Assembly (NCBI RefSeq): GCF_004368785.1
Contig: NZ_SODM01000005.1
Coordinates: 372,001 to 436,000, forward strand
From: Flavobacterium sp. 270
Lineage (GTDB): Bacteria; Bacteroidota; Bacteroidia; Flavobacteriales; Flavobacteriaceae
Length of the DNA: 64,000 nt
Reading direction: 5' to 3'
Position 1 is the stretch's first letter. Each line of letters begins with the position of its first letter. Shown piece by piece: positions 50,962-60,056 of the stretch. A program made the position numbers and the translations under genes. The notes under the pieces are model-generated. The model did not search any database, had not been told where the DNA came from, and saw only the letters and a list, made by a program, of their open reading frames with translations.

Positions 50962-51044
50962 TGACCACGGTGGGATTTGAACCCACACGCCCTTACGAGC
51001 ACCACCCCCTCAAGATGGCAAGTCTACCGTTTCTCCACGTGGCC
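50962..51044 (-). tRNA. tRNA-Leu (GAG)
   Basis: An 83-nt cloverleaf on the minus strand: acceptor GGCCACG/CGTGGTC, anticodon stem CCATC/GGTGG with loop TTGAGGG, giving anticodon GAG for CUC/CUU. The long variable arm (GCTCGTAAGGGC) and T loop GGGTTCAAATCCC are typical of tRNA-Leu. The discriminator is A; CCA is not encoded. A hairpin (51053-51086) separates it from the next tRNA. Confidence 0.95.
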
Positions 51045-51088
51045 GTAAATGAAAAAAGGTCAAGTAAAATAAATTACTCGACCTTTTG

Positions 51089-51161
51089 TGACCCGACTGG
51101 GGCTCGAACCCAGGACCCCATCATTAAAAGTGATGTGCTCTACCGACTGAGCTATCGAGTC
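51089..51161 (-). tRNA. tRNA-Lys (TTT), copy 1
   Basis: A 73-nt cloverleaf: acceptor GACTCGA/TCGGGTC, D arm GCTCAGTCGGTAGAGC, anticodon loop CTTTTAA (anticodon TTT), T arm GGGTTCGAGCCC. The discriminator is A; CCA is not encoded. A second identical gene follows 39 bases away. Confidence 0.96.
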
Positions 51162-51200
51162 AATGCTATCAAGGAAATTATGTGTTGATCACTAAATTTG

Positions 51201-51273
51201 TGACCCGACTGGGGCTCGAACCCAGGACCCCATCATTAAAAGTGATGTGCTCTACCGACTGAGCTATCGAGTC
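51201..51273 (-). tRNA. tRNA-Lys (TTT), copy 2
   Basis: Identical in sequence to the neighbouring tRNA-Lys gene: same acceptor GACTCGA, anticodon TTT and T arm. The two copies plus tRNA-Leu form a small minus-strand tRNA cluster, copy 2 being first in transcription order. Confidence 0.96.
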
Positions 51274-51400
51274 ATATTCTTTCCTTGAATGCGGGTGCAA
51301 ATATAAGGAGTTTTTTTCGAAGTTTCCAAGCATTTTTATTATAAATTTGTCTTTTTTTACGAAAAATTTCCAACGTGTTAGTTTATAAGGTTTTATTAAT

Positions 51401-51919
51401 ATGAAAAAAATAGTGTTATTAGGTTATATGGGTTGCGGAAAGTCAACAATTGCCCAAAATTTGTCAAAAATTACAAATATTCCGTTTCTCGATTTAGATA
51501 AATGCATCGAAAAAAAATCAAATTTATCTATAAATGAGATTTTCGAGCAGTATGGAGAGATTTATTTTAGAAAATTAGAGCATGAAATGTTCGTAGAATT
51601 ATTAAATTCTACAGAAAACAACATAATTGGTTTGGGAGGAGGAACGCCATGTTATGCCAATAATCATGAATTACTGCAAAAAGATGACGTTACTTCGATT
51701 TATTTAAAAGCTTCGATTGATACTTTATATGATAGATTAGTGTTCAACAAAAGCAAACGCCCGTTAATCGCTAATATGGAAGAAGAGGAAATGAGAGAGT
51801 TTATTGCAAAACATTTATTCGACAGAAGTTTCTACTACAACCATGCGCAGCATAAAGTGGTAGTAGATAATAGAACTGTCGAAGAAACGGTTGAAGATAT
51901 ATTAAAGATTCTAGCTTAA
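51401..51919 (+). CDS. aroK: shikimate kinase
   Basis: 172 residues with Walker A LLGYMGCGKST (6-16), FLDLDKCIEKK, the shikimate-binding EIYFRKLEHE and IGLGGGTPC, and NKSKRPLI near the lid. It phosphorylates shikimate in aromatic amino-acid synthesis. The length is normal. It is convergent with and overlaps the phosphoribosyltransferase gene by 9 bases. Confidence 0.95.
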   Translation: MKKIVLLGYMGCGKSTIAQNLSKITNIPFLDLDKCIEKKSNLSINEIFEQYGEIYFRKLEHEMFVELLNSTENNIIGLGGGTPCYANNHELLQKDDVTSIYLKASIDTLYDRLVFNKSKRPLIANMEEEEMREFIAKHLFDRSFYYNHAQHKVVVDNRTVEETVEDILKILA

Positions 51920-52411
51920 AGAAGCGTAATCGCCGCCTTCTGCATCAAAAACTACCTGAACATGCTCTAATAGAGATGTCGATAAAGAAATACCCTTAAA
52001 ATCTGCTTTTACAGGGTATTTTTTATGGTTTCTATCTACAAGCACCGCTGTCTTGAATTTTTTAAGCGGAACATCTAAAAAATGACGAACTGCATAAATT
52101 AATGTCGTACCCGAATTTAGTACATCGTCTACCAGAACTAAACCTTTGTTTTCGTATTCTGCTATACTTAATGACGTTTGTATTGGCAGCTGCGGATTTT
52201 GTTTGTCAACTATAACCTCACAAAGTGAAACTTTAAGAGTGGAGATCGTATTTAAGGCTAAAGCAATTTTCTGAGCAAAAATAGAACCGTTTGAAGCGAT
52301 TCCTGCAATCACAACTTCTTCTTCGTCAACAAAAGTCTCGTAAATTTGATATGCGATACGTTTTATTTTGTGCTCAATTTCCTGATTCGTTAAGATGATG
52401 TTCTTGCTCAT
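51911..52411 (-). CDS. phosphoribosyltransferase-family protein (PyrR-like)
   Basis: 166 residues with the PRPP loop in GLVLVDDVLNSGTTLIYAVR (about 93-112) and an early IAGIASNGSIFAQKIALAL. The fold is that of type I phosphoribosyltransferases, and size and layout resemble PyrR or hypoxanthine-type enzymes. The exact base is unclear, and no pyrimidine operon is adjacent. Confidence 0.8.
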   Translation of the reverse strand: MSKNIILTNQEIEHKIKRIAYQIYETFVDEEEVVIAGIASNGSIFAQKIALALNTISTLKVSLCEVIVDKQNPQLPIQTSLSIAEYENKGLVLVDDVLNSGTTLIYAVRHFLDVPLKKFKTAVLVDRNHKKYPVKADFKGISLSTSLLEHVQVVFDAEGGDYASLS

Positions 52412-52437
52412 AATTTATTTTTTTGCTAAAATACATA

Positions 52438-52556
52438 ATTTTAAATTCCAATTTTAAAAATTCCAAATTCCAAAAGATAAGGCTTAAATTAGAATTTGGA
52501 ATTTCAATATTGGGATTTTTTATTCATTATTGGAATTTGGAATTAAAAAAAAAGGA
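52438..52556. repeat. AATTCCAAATTCC inverted repeat, long form
   Basis: Left part with AAATTCCAAATTCCAAAAG, right part with TTAGAATTTGGAATTTC and a further TTGGAATTTGGAATT copy; arms point toward each other. It fills the gap between the phosphoribosyltransferase and S4-domain genes. Confidence 0.75.
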
Positions 52557-52558
52557 AT

Positions 52559-52948
52559 TTAATTCTCTTCTTCTTCATCGATAATATCGTTTCCATATTC
52601 ATCAATATCCCTTCTGTCTTTCTTGGTTGGTCTTCCGGTACCGCTTTTACGATAATGTTCTTTAGAAAGTTTTAGTAATTCTAAATGGGCATAGGCTTCT
52701 GCCGGCGTTTCGTTTTTTCGGTATATATCTACAAGTTTAGCGCCCACACGACTTTCAGGAATATCCAGAACAGTAATAATCTGTGTAATCTGGTCTTTTC
52801 TAAAGGTAATTCTATCGGTAGGAAAAACCTCTTTCGATGGTTTTGCAACTTGTCCATTTACAGTAATATGGTTCTTTTTACAGGCCTCGGTAACCATGTT
52901 TCTGGTTTTGTAATAGCGTACGCACCATAAGTATTTATCTATTCTCAT
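52559..52948 (-). CDS. S4-domain RNA-binding protein (HslR-like)
   Basis: 129 residues from MRIDKYLWCVRYYKTRN; the frame is open 15 codons further, but the S4 domain starts here as usual. RIDKYLWCVRYYKTR, ITVNGQVAKPSKEV and GDRITF-like PTDRITFRKDQ form the S4 domain, followed by a basic tail (RKSGTGRPTKKDRRD) and acidic end. HslR of E. coli recycles stalled 50S subunits; the homologous role is likely. Confidence 0.85.
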   Translation of the reverse strand: MRIDKYLWCVRYYKTRNMVTEACKKNHITVNGQVAKPSKEVFPTDRITFRKDQITQIITVLDIPESRVGAKLVDIYRKNETPAEAYAHLELLKLSKEHYRKSGTGRPTKKDRRDIDEYGNDIIDEEEEN

Positions 52949-53027
52949 AATTTTTCCAAAATCGAAGTTAAATTCTTTACAAAAATAAATCAATATTGTA
53001 TCTTGCGCACCTAAAAAATTAACAATA

Positions 53028-54185
53028 ATGAATAAATTTAAATATTATTTTGTTTTACTAATTGCAGGTATTGCGATCGTTTCTTGTAATAAAAGTAATG
53101 ATGATGATACGGTTATAGTTCCTTTAAGGGATTATGCAGAACAATATAAAGCAGATAATGATTCGATTGAAAAATATTTAAAGACTAATTATATTGAAAG
53201 TGTAACGGCTGATTTGGATATAAAGATATCTAAAATTCCTGCTGGAGGAGCTCAAACTTCTATCTGGGATCAGAGTACTTATAAATTAGCATCTAGAGAT
53301 GTTTATAGTGATGGTATTACTTATAAAGTTTATTATTTAACATTAAGACAGGGATCTGGTGTTTCGCCGACAAATACAGATAAAATTTTCGCATCTTACA
53401 CTGGTACTTTATTAAACGGAACTCAATTTGATAGTTCATATGGTACTGCGGGTACTTATAACTTGTTTCCATACGCTACTGATTCGACTGTAATACAAGG
53501 CTGGTCTGAGATTTTCCCAATGTTCAAAACAGGTACTCCTTCTGCGCCGACAGGTGACGGTGTTATTACATATACTGATTACGGAGCAGGTGTTATGTTT
53601 TTACCATCTGGTTTAGGTTATTATAGTCAGACGCAAGGATCAATTCCAGCTTACAGCCCTATAGTGTTTAGTTTTAAATTATTTAATCTTCAGAGAGCAG
53701 ATAATGAATACACAGTTTCGTCTACAACAGGACAAAGAGTTTTTGTTGGAGATGGTATTCCAGATTATTTAGAAGATATTAATCATGATGGTTTCTTATA
53801 TGATTTTAGAGATGTAACAAAATACCCAAGCCCGCCAGCTAGTTTAATCGATGATTCAGATGGAGATGGTATTGCTGATTTTGTTGATTTTGATGATGAT
53901 GGAGACGGTTATTCGACTCTTTTTGAAGTTACTAAACCTACAGATGCTCCTTTTTCTGGTTTAAGTAAATATTATCCTTACAATCCTGTCTTAGATAATC
54001 CTAATACACCAAATTATGATGAATCTGAAATTTGGGGTGTGCCTAGAAGACCTACAGGAGCACTTACAGATCCTACGAAACCAGAGTCTGTAACAAATCC
54101 AAAAAAATATGTTCCTGAAGATTATACGGATCCAACAAGATTAAGAATATATTTAGATAAAACTTATCCTCTTCAAAAGAATTAA
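53028..54185 (+). CDS. FKBP-type peptidyl-prolyl isomerase lipoprotein with Ca-binding-type Asp repeats
   Basis: 385 residues with lipobox IVSC (Cys20) followed by NKSNDDD. An FKBP domain lies around residues 100-225 (TDKIFASYTGTLLNGTQFDS, VIQGWSEIFPMFKTG, YYSQTQGSIPAYSPIVFSFK). Then come thrombospondin-type-3-like Asp repeats, DDSDGDGIADFVDFDDDGDG, which usually bind calcium, and a Pro-rich tail. In F. johnsoniae, FKBP-type lipoproteins include gliding protein GldI, but this one is longer and distinct. Confidence 0.85.
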   Translation: MNKFKYYFVLLIAGIAIVSCNKSNDDDTVIVPLRDYAEQYKADNDSIEKYLKTNYIESVTADLDIKISKIPAGGAQTSIWDQSTYKLASRDVYSDGITYKVYYLTLRQGSGVSPTNTDKIFASYTGTLLNGTQFDSSYGTAGTYNLFPYATDSTVIQGWSEIFPMFKTGTPSAPTGDGVITYTDYGAGVMFLPSGLGYYSQTQGSIPAYSPIVFSFKLFNLQRADNEYTVSSTTGQRVFVGDGIPDYLEDINHDGFLYDFRDVTKYPSPPASLIDDSDGDGIADFVDFDDDGDGYSTLFEVTKPTDAPFSGLSKYYPYNPVLDNPNTPNYDESEIWGVPRRPTGALTDPTKPESVTNPKKYVPEDYTDPTRLRIYLDKTYPLQKN

Positions 54186-54203
54186 GTTTTAGTTGAAAAT
54201 AAA

Positions 54204-54234
54204 GAAAACCTCGAAAGTGATTTCGAGGTTTTTT
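54204..54234 (+). terminator. terminator after the FKBP gene
   Basis: AAAACCTCGAAA and TTTCGAGGTTTT arms with loop GTGA and a T run. An inverted copy of the same hairpin lies at 54342-54374. Confidence 0.88.
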
Positions 54235-54341
54235 TATGCTTTGTATTAAATATATCAAAGCATTTTTTGTTTGAATCTCTGGTAAAGTAAAATGATATTA
54301 ATTCCTGAAATCATCTTAAGGTATTCAATAATGCTGAAAAA

Positions 54342-54374
54342 CAAAAACCTCGAAATCACTTTCGAGGTTTTTTT
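54342..54374 (-). terminator. terminator after the transketolase genes
   Basis: The same AAAACCTCGAAA/TTTCGAGGTTTT stem, but with loop TCAC on the plus strand (GTGA on the minus), so it is the inverted copy of the preceding terminator and serves the minus-strand operon. Confidence 0.88.
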
Positions 54375-54393
54375 ATAAGTAAGAAATAAAAAA

Positions 54394-55347
54394 TTATTTT
54401 CTTTTGATAACTCTTTCTACTGCTTCAACAATTGCTTGATTGTTTAGTTTGTATTTTTCCATTAATTGCTCTGGAGTTCCAGATTCACCAAAACTATCTT
54501 TTACTGCTACAAATTCTTGTGGAGTAGGTTGGTTTAGTGCTAATACTCCTGATACGCTTTCTCCAAGACCTCCAAGGTAGTTGTGTTCTTCTGCTGTAAC
54601 CACACATTTAGTTTTAGCCACAGATTTTAAAATAGCTTCTTCATCAAGTGGCTTAATTGTATGAATATTGATTACTTCAGCAGATATTCCTTTTGCTTCT
54701 AAAGCTTCTGCTGCGATAAGAGCTTCCCAAACTAAATGACCTGTTGCAATAATTGTTACATCAGTTCCTTCGTTTAACATGATTGCTTTTCCAATTACGA
54801 ATGGTTCATCAGCAGGAGTGAAGTTTGCTACTACCGGACGTCCGAAACGTAAATAAGCAGGACCATGGTGATCTGCTAATGCAAGCGTTGCAGCTTTAGT
54901 CTGATTGTAATCACAAGTATTGATTACAGTCATTCCTGGTAACATTTTCATTAAACCAATATCTTCTAGGATTTGGTGTGTTGCTCCGTCTTCTCCTAGT
55001 GTTAAACCAGCGTGAGAAGCACAGATTTTTACGTTTTTATCAGAGTAAGCAACAGATTGACGAATTTGATCGTAAACTCTTCCTGTAGAAAAGTTAGCGA
55101 ATGTTCCTGTAAATGGAATTTTTCCTCCAATTGTTAAACCTGCAGCAATACCAATCATGTTAGCTTCTGCAATTCCAATTTGGAAAAAACGTTCTGGGTG
55201 ATTTTTTTTGAATTCATCAAATTTTAATGAACCAATTAAATCTGCACATAATGCAACAACATTTTCGTTTTTTTGACCTAATTCAGTCATTCCCGCTCCA
55301 AAACCTGAACGAGTATCTTTACTTCCTGTATTTGTATATTTTTTCAT
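54394..55347 (-). CDS. transketolase, C-terminal subunit
   Basis: 317 residues from MKKYTNTGSKDTRSGFG; 12 further in-frame codons upstream are less likely. The pyrimidine-binding and C-terminal transketolase domains are seen: VVALCADLIGSLKFDEF, RFFQIGIAEANMIGIAAGLT, SHAGLTLGEDGATHQ and LRFGRPVVANFTPADEP. It pairs with the upstream N-terminal subunit to make one enzyme of the pentose-phosphate pathway. The two genes are 75 bases apart. Confidence 0.93.
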   Translation of the reverse strand: MKKYTNTGSKDTRSGFGAGMTELGQKNENVVALCADLIGSLKFDEFKKNHPERFFQIGIAEANMIGIAAGLTIGGKIPFTGTFANFSTGRVYDQIRQSVAYSDKNVKICASHAGLTLGEDGATHQILEDIGLMKMLPGMTVINTCDYNQTKAATLALADHHGPAYLRFGRPVVANFTPADEPFVIGKAIMLNEGTDVTIIATGHLVWEALIAAEALEAKGISAEVINIHTIKPLDEEAILKSVAKTKCVVTAEEHNYLGGLGESVSGVLALNQPTPQEFVAVKDSFGESGTPEQLMEKYKLNNQAIVEAVERVIKRK

Positions 55348-55422
55348 TTGTTTTTTTGCTATACGCAATAGGCTTGTGGGCAATAGGCATAAAGCGTACT
55401 GCTTAAAGCTTAAAGCTATTTT

Positions 55423-56271
55423 TTAATAATCTGCTTCTGTTGAGATGTTTTGAGCTAAAGCACTTGCCAACTGATCGTTGTTTGGCGCTTTACCGTGCCA
55501 TGCGTGAGTGTGCATCATAAAATCAACTCCATTACCCATTTCAGTGTGTAATAAAATACAAACTGGTTTTCCTTTTCCAGTTCTTGATTTTGCATCATTC
55601 AGACCAGCAAGAATAGCATCGATATTGTTACCTTCTTTAATTTCAAGAACGTCCCAGTCAAAAGCTTCAAATTTAGCGCGAATACTTCCCATTGGTAAAA
55701 CTTCGTCGGTAGTTCCGTCAATTTGTTTACCGTTAAGGTCAATAGTTGAAATAATGTTGTCTACTTTTTTAGCAGAAGCATACATGATAGCTTCCCAGTT
55801 TTGACCTTCTTGTAATTCACCATCTCCGTGAAGAGTAAAAACTAAATGTTTATCTCCGTTTAATTTTTTAGCCTGCGCTGCACCAAGAGCTACAGATAAA
55901 CCTTGTCCTAACGAACCAGACGCAATACGAACTCCAGGTAAACCTTCGTGAGTTGTAGGGTGTCCTTGTAAACGAGAATTTAATAATCTAAAAGTTGCAA
56001 GTTCTGAAACAGGGAAATATCCGCTGCGTGCTAAAACGCTATAAAAAACTGGAGAAATATGTCCATTAGAAAGGAAGAAAATATCTTCACCAATTCCGTC
56101 CATGTCAAAACCTTCCTTACGGTCCATAATATTTTGGTATAAAGTCACCAAAAATTCTGTACAACCAAGTGAACCACCTGGGTGACCTGAATTGACTGCA
56201 TGTACCATACGAAGAATATCTCTTCTTACTTGGATAGTTAAATCGCTTAATTGTTGTGTGTTAGGCTTCAT
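55423..56271 (-). CDS. transketolase, N-terminal subunit
   Basis: 282 residues with the thiamine-diphosphate domain: VNSGHPGGSLGCTEFLVTLY, SNGHISPVFYSVLARSG, GSLGQGLSVALGAAQAKKLN, TLHGDGELQEGQNWEAIMYA and STIDLNGKQIDGTTDEVL. It moves two-carbon units between sugar phosphates with the C-terminal partner. Split transketolase occurs in many bacteria and archaea. A clear promoter lies upstream. Confidence 0.94.
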   Translation of the reverse strand: MKPNTQQLSDLTIQVRRDILRMVHAVNSGHPGGSLGCTEFLVTLYQNIMDRKEGFDMDGIGEDIFFLSNGHISPVFYSVLARSGYFPVSELATFRLLNSRLQGHPTTHEGLPGVRIASGSLGQGLSVALGAAQAKKLNGDKHLVFTLHGDGELQEGQNWEAIMYASAKKVDNIISTIDLNGKQIDGTTDEVLPMGSIRAKFEAFDWDVLEIKEGNNIDAILAGLNDAKSRTGKGKPVCILLHTEMGNGVDFMMHTHAWHGKAPNNDQLASALAQNISTEADY

Positions 56272-56296
56272 TTTATATGTAAAAGTTAAACTGTTG

Positions 56297-56327
56297 CAAA
56301 AGTAAAGGTTATTTTGCGGGGAGACAA
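56297..56327 (-). promoter_or_regulatory. transketolase operon promoter
   Basis: TACTTTTG (56304-56297) on the minus strand matches the -7 consensus, with TTG 20 bases upstream (56327-56325). It lies 26 bases before the start codon. Confidence 0.7.
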
Positions 56328-56515
56328 ATGATTTTTTGCTTTAGTTTATGACAATTGTTAAATTCTGGTAGGGTTTTTATATATATTAAAAAAATAAGCA
56401 ATTTTTCTGGTGATTATTAATTCTAGGTGGCATTTGATCTAATTTTACTGCTCATTTCGCACATAAAAATGTAACTTTTTTGCTGAGGTTACAAATTGTT
56501 ACACTATTATAAATA

Positions 56516-56543
56516 AAAAAGTCCTGCTCAAGCAGGACTTTTC
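56516..56543 (-). terminator. bidirectional terminator after the acidic-protein gene
   Basis: AAAAGTCCTGCT and AGCAGGACTTTT arms flanked by A and T runs. It follows the small acidic-protein gene on the minus strand and shields the transketolase promoter. Confidence 0.88.
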
Positions 56544-56577
56544 TATACAATTATTTTTTAAGGCGTATATGCCAGCG

Positions 56578-56886
56578 TTAGTTATCACTTTCGCTGTAAT
56601 AGTTATTTTCCTCATCTTCCGAGCCAATATTTTCCTGGGCATCATCAAGTTCAGAACCAGGAACATCTAAATCTTCTCCTGTTAAGTCTTCTTTATCAAT
56701 ATTAAAGGTATTTTCATTCCATTCTCCTTCTTTTTCATCAATAGTTTTTTCTGTATTGATGTTTTCTGGATTAATGTCTTTCAATTTTTCTTCTTGATTG
56801 TAAATGTCGTCTTGAGCAGGATAATTTAATTCTTCTAGATTTTTTTCTATTTGCTCTTCACTAGCTTCATCTTCAAAATTTTTCAT
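56578..56886 (-). CDS. hypothetical acidic protein
   Basis: 102 residues, strongly acidic and without hydrophobic stretches (EEQIEKNLEELNYPAQDDIY, DKEDLTGEDLDVPGSELDDA). Similar small acidic Flavobacterium proteins ending in ...LDVPGxELDDxxE are common and of unknown function. It is followed by a terminator and appears to be transcribed alone. Confidence 0.75.
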   Translation of the reverse strand: MKNFEDEASEEQIEKNLEELNYPAQDDIYNQEEKLKDINPENINTEKTIDEKEGEWNENTFNIDKEDLTGEDLDVPGSELDDAQENIGSEDEENNYYSESDN

Positions 56887-57111
56887 AATATCTATATTTA
56901 AGGATACTTTAAAGAATCTTTAAAAACAGCATTTCGTGTGATGCAGCTAATTTTTTGATTCTTTGTAAAATTACCCACTTCTGCTCTTTAGAATATTATA
57001 TCTTTTTTAAAAGTTGCTGCAGTATTCACACCTACTTTAAAATCAATATCAAAAATCAATATCAAATCCCAAATCCCAAATTCCAAAAATCTAAAATTTA
57101 CAATCTAAAAT

Positions 57112-57504
57112 CTACAATTTTCCTTCTACATAACTTGCAATCTGCGAATCGGTGTAAGAACTGAAAGTTGAGCCGGCAAGTTGAAAATTTAAAAACAAAG
57201 TTTCATCCTTCAATTCCATTTTTACAGCGCTGCTGTCGTCAGTATTTGTAATATCAATAGTTGTCATACTTTCTTGAAGCGCTTCTTTTCCCATATCATC
57301 AGAACAGATCTTTTTTACAAACGATTCAAGATCATCAAAAACAATATCCAATCTCGAAAGCGGATATTCGTCATAAGCCGTAAAAGTATTCCAGTCAATA
57401 TTTACTTTAATATCATAACCAGCACGTTCTTTTAATTTCTCTTCAAAAGCCGGAAGTTTTTCTGTTTTAATTGATTCTGCCAAACGTTTTTCTGCTAATC
57501 CCAT
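57112..57504 (-). CDS. hypothetical protein
   Basis: 130 residues, soluble, alpha/beta by appearance (KERAGYDIKVNIDWNTFTAY, RLDIVFDDLESFVKKICSDD, TIDITNTDDSSAVKMELKDE). No signal peptide and no family I recognise. Codon use is ordinary. It lies between repeats and the TPR membrane-protein gene. Confidence 0.7.
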   Translation of the reverse strand: MGLAEKRLAESIKTEKLPAFEEKLKERAGYDIKVNIDWNTFTAYDEYPLSRLDIVFDDLESFVKKICSDDMGKEALQESMTTIDITNTDDSSAVKMELKDETLFLNFQLAGSTFSSYTDSQIASYVEGKL

Positions 57505-57614
57505 TTTTTTATTTGTTTAAGGTTTATAAAATTATGGTGCTAAATTAGCCGTGCTGTTTTTGTCCTGCATCACTATTTCTAATGATTTTGTTTTCGCAGA
57601 TAGAAATTCAATAG

Positions 57615-59441
57615 TTAAAAAACTTTATGGCCTTTGCTTTCTAAAATCTCATTGAGAATATCAGATTTATGTCCTTTTTCCTGAGATTCCAATGCGTAAA
57701 ACATTGCTTTTTCGGGTTCTTTTAATTTGCAGTACATCTCGGCAATATTACATTGATACGTTCCTTCGTTCGGATTTATTGCAGTTGCTTTTTTAAAATA
57801 TTCTAACGCTTCTTCAAGACGATGATCCAGATCAAGAAGACATCCAAAATTATTATACATGTGAGCCAAAGCAAAAGAATCATGTTTTGTTTTCTCTATA
57901 AAATAATCGAGTTTGTCGTAGCAAGCCTGTGAACCCTGAGTATACCAAAGCAATCGCGCTTCAAGAAAATAAGCAATGCCAAATTCTGGATTTTCTGAGA
58001 TTAACTGATCGCATATTTTTTGCGCCGCAGGATAATCTTTAGCATAAATTAAAGGCCATGCACTTTGATATAAATCATTTTTTAATTGATGTTGTTTGGA
58101 TTCGTTTATTTTTTCGTCAACACTTTTTTTATGATATTCATTAATATCAAAAGTCCAGTCTTTAAATTCAATTTTCTGATCTCCGGTTTTGATGAAAAAT
58201 TTCAATTCCGTTTCGTTATTTTCAAAAACAAGCAAGAAAGATATTGGTGCGTCTTTATGTTCTAAAACACTTTCAAGAAGTTTGCAAAGTTTGATAATAT
58301 CAATTTGAATATTTGCCCACGTGTAAGGTCGATAATAAATGTCAATTTTTCTGGGAAGATATTTAAGATTTAAAATATTTATATCGCTCGCGATTTCGTG
58401 ATGAATCGGTAACGCATCGTAGATTTCGAGTTTATTTCCTTCGTGTAAACCTTCAAAAGAAATATCCCAGACAAATTGTTTTTGCTGTGTCTCTATTTTT
58501 TCTTCAAGACGTTTCGACTTCTTGATTTCTTCAATTAAAGTGCTGAATTCTTCCTTATTCCGTACGCTAGAAGTATAAATATAATTATTGATTCTGCTCT
58601 CTTTTTGTTCTTCTGTAATAATAATTGATTTGGTATTTGAAGGTTTTAGCAAATGTGTTTCCTTATTAAGCAGTTCGATTTCGCCATTTAAGGAAATATG
58701 AAGATAAAGCGATTTTGTTTCGATTCCTCGAAAGACCGCCGGCTCATTTGTTGGATATTTTACAGCGGTTAAAATGAGTTTATCATACGGAAACTCTAAT
58801 TCGGCATCATAATATTTATCTTCAATAAAAGAATACCATGAAACTCTAAATAAATTTGAATTTACGGGAATTTGCGCTGTTAAGGCCTGATATTGATCTC
58901 TTTCTATTTTAATGTTAGAAATTCTATTAGTATTCGTATTTACAAATTCTATTTTGTCAATATAAATAAGAAGTTCAGGATCATGAAAAATACTAATTCG
59001 GGTTTTGATATAATTTACCGCTAAACGCCATCGGATAAAATTGTATCGAATATCATTAAAAACAAAATAAAGTACAGGCAGTCCGAATACAATAAAAGCC
59101 CAAATATAAAAATGAAGTTTGTTGAAATAATTCGTGTGCTGATATTGAAAAAGGAGATACAAACCATAATCTACAAAAAGAAAATACCCGCAAACAAGCA
59201 TCCATCCGAAAACAAATTCAGCAGAAATATTTTGAGAGCTTTTTCCATAATAATGAAAATAGAAATATCCGATAAATGAAATCACTAAATTGAATACAAC
59301 AACAAACGAAACGCCTCCTATAAAAAGCAGTCCATAAGAAATTAAAGAAGGAATAATAGTGGCAAAAATCGGAAAAACCAGAAATTCATTTAAATTAAAA
59401 TAAACGGGCTTGATTTCTTTGTAAGGCTTATGATTTTTCAT
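57615..59441 (-). CDS. membrane protein with TPR C-terminus
   Basis: 608 residues. The N-terminal 130 residues hold four hydrophobic helices; the middle (about 135-455) is soluble and mixed, with DALPIHHEIASDINILNLKY; the C-terminus has TPRs (AYFLEARLLWYTQGSQACYD, MYNNFGCLLDLDHRLEEALE, YQCNIAEMYCKLKEPEKAMF). It is 3 bases after the small secreted protein gene and likely cotranscribed. The function is unknown. Confidence 0.8.
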   Translation of the reverse strand: MKNHKPYKEIKPVYFNLNEFLVFPIFATIIPSLISYGLLFIGGVSFVVVFNLVISFIGYFYFHYYGKSSQNISAEFVFGWMLVCGYFLFVDYGLYLLFQYQHTNYFNKLHFYIWAFIVFGLPVLYFVFNDIRYNFIRWRLAVNYIKTRISIFHDPELLIYIDKIEFVNTNTNRISNIKIERDQYQALTAQIPVNSNLFRVSWYSFIEDKYYDAELEFPYDKLILTAVKYPTNEPAVFRGIETKSLYLHISLNGEIELLNKETHLLKPSNTKSIIITEEQKESRINNYIYTSSVRNKEEFSTLIEEIKKSKRLEEKIETQQKQFVWDISFEGLHEGNKLEIYDALPIHHEIASDINILNLKYLPRKIDIYYRPYTWANIQIDIIKLCKLLESVLEHKDAPISFLLVFENNETELKFFIKTGDQKIEFKDWTFDINEYHKKSVDEKINESKQHQLKNDLYQSAWPLIYAKDYPAAQKICDQLISENPEFGIAYFLEARLLWYTQGSQACYDKLDYFIEKTKHDSFALAHMYNNFGCLLDLDHRLEEALEYFKKATAINPNEGTYQCNIAEMYCKLKEPEKAMFYALESQEKGHKSDILNEILESKGHKVF

Positions 59442-59444
59442 TTT

Positions 59445-60056
59445 TTAATGGTTGATTTCTAATAAGACATCGGCTTCTGGTGAAAATAGTGTTTTGGGAA
59501 TAGGCAAATAAGAACCCTGAATTGACGGTTCTTCTTCGCCGGTTTTTTTATTGATTTTATACCGTCCGTAAGAATATTGATTTTCCATATGAATAGCATA
59601 ATAATCGTCTTCTTCGTAAACCGTAGTTTCAAAATCCGGACTGAAAATACCAAAATTTTTCTGTACAAATGCTATAGCTTCCAGATCTTTATCGGTAGGA
59701 ATGTAGAAAGTGCTGTCTAAAACATCATCAAAAGGAGAAATCATATTTTGAATTAGATTAACGGTAATGTCATATTTTATTTGGTTTTTGGTTTGAAATC
59801 TTAGCGGTACATACCGTATAATTCTCCTAAATTGTACTACGATTTCTTTGGAATTTGCTAAAACCTTTATTTCAAAATCTTTAGGATTAATAATTATTGC
59901 CGGTTGTTTTTCTTCGATTAAAGTATAGGCTAATTTTATGGCATTGGCTTTTCCTTTTAGTTTTAAATCTTCAATATAAGGGTTCATGTTTTTGTTTTGT
60001 GAATGAACATTCGCGTAAAGCAAAAGAACAAATAGCAATAGGCGGATATTTTTCAT
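59445..60056 (-). CDS. secreted hypothetical protein
   Basis: 203 residues from MKNIRLLLFVLLLYANVHSQ, a Sec signal; the frame is open 21 codons further, but the inner ATG gives the proper signal. The mature part has KPAIIINPKDFEIKVLANSK, FRRIIRYVPLRFQTKNQI and GIFSPDFETTVYEEDDYYAI. No family is recognised. The start codon sits in the loop of a 21-bp perfect inverted repeat whose left arm is part of the signal-peptide codons. Confidence 0.72.
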   Translation of the reverse strand: MKNIRLLLFVLLLYANVHSQNKNMNPYIEDLKLKGKANAIKLAYTLIEEKQPAIIINPKDFEIKVLANSKEIVVQFRRIIRYVPLRFQTKNQIKYDITVNLIQNMISPFDDVLDSTFYIPTDKDLEAIAFVQKNFGIFSPDFETTVYEEDDYYAIHMENQYSYGRYKINKKTGEEEPSIQGSYLPIPKTLFSPEADVLLEINH

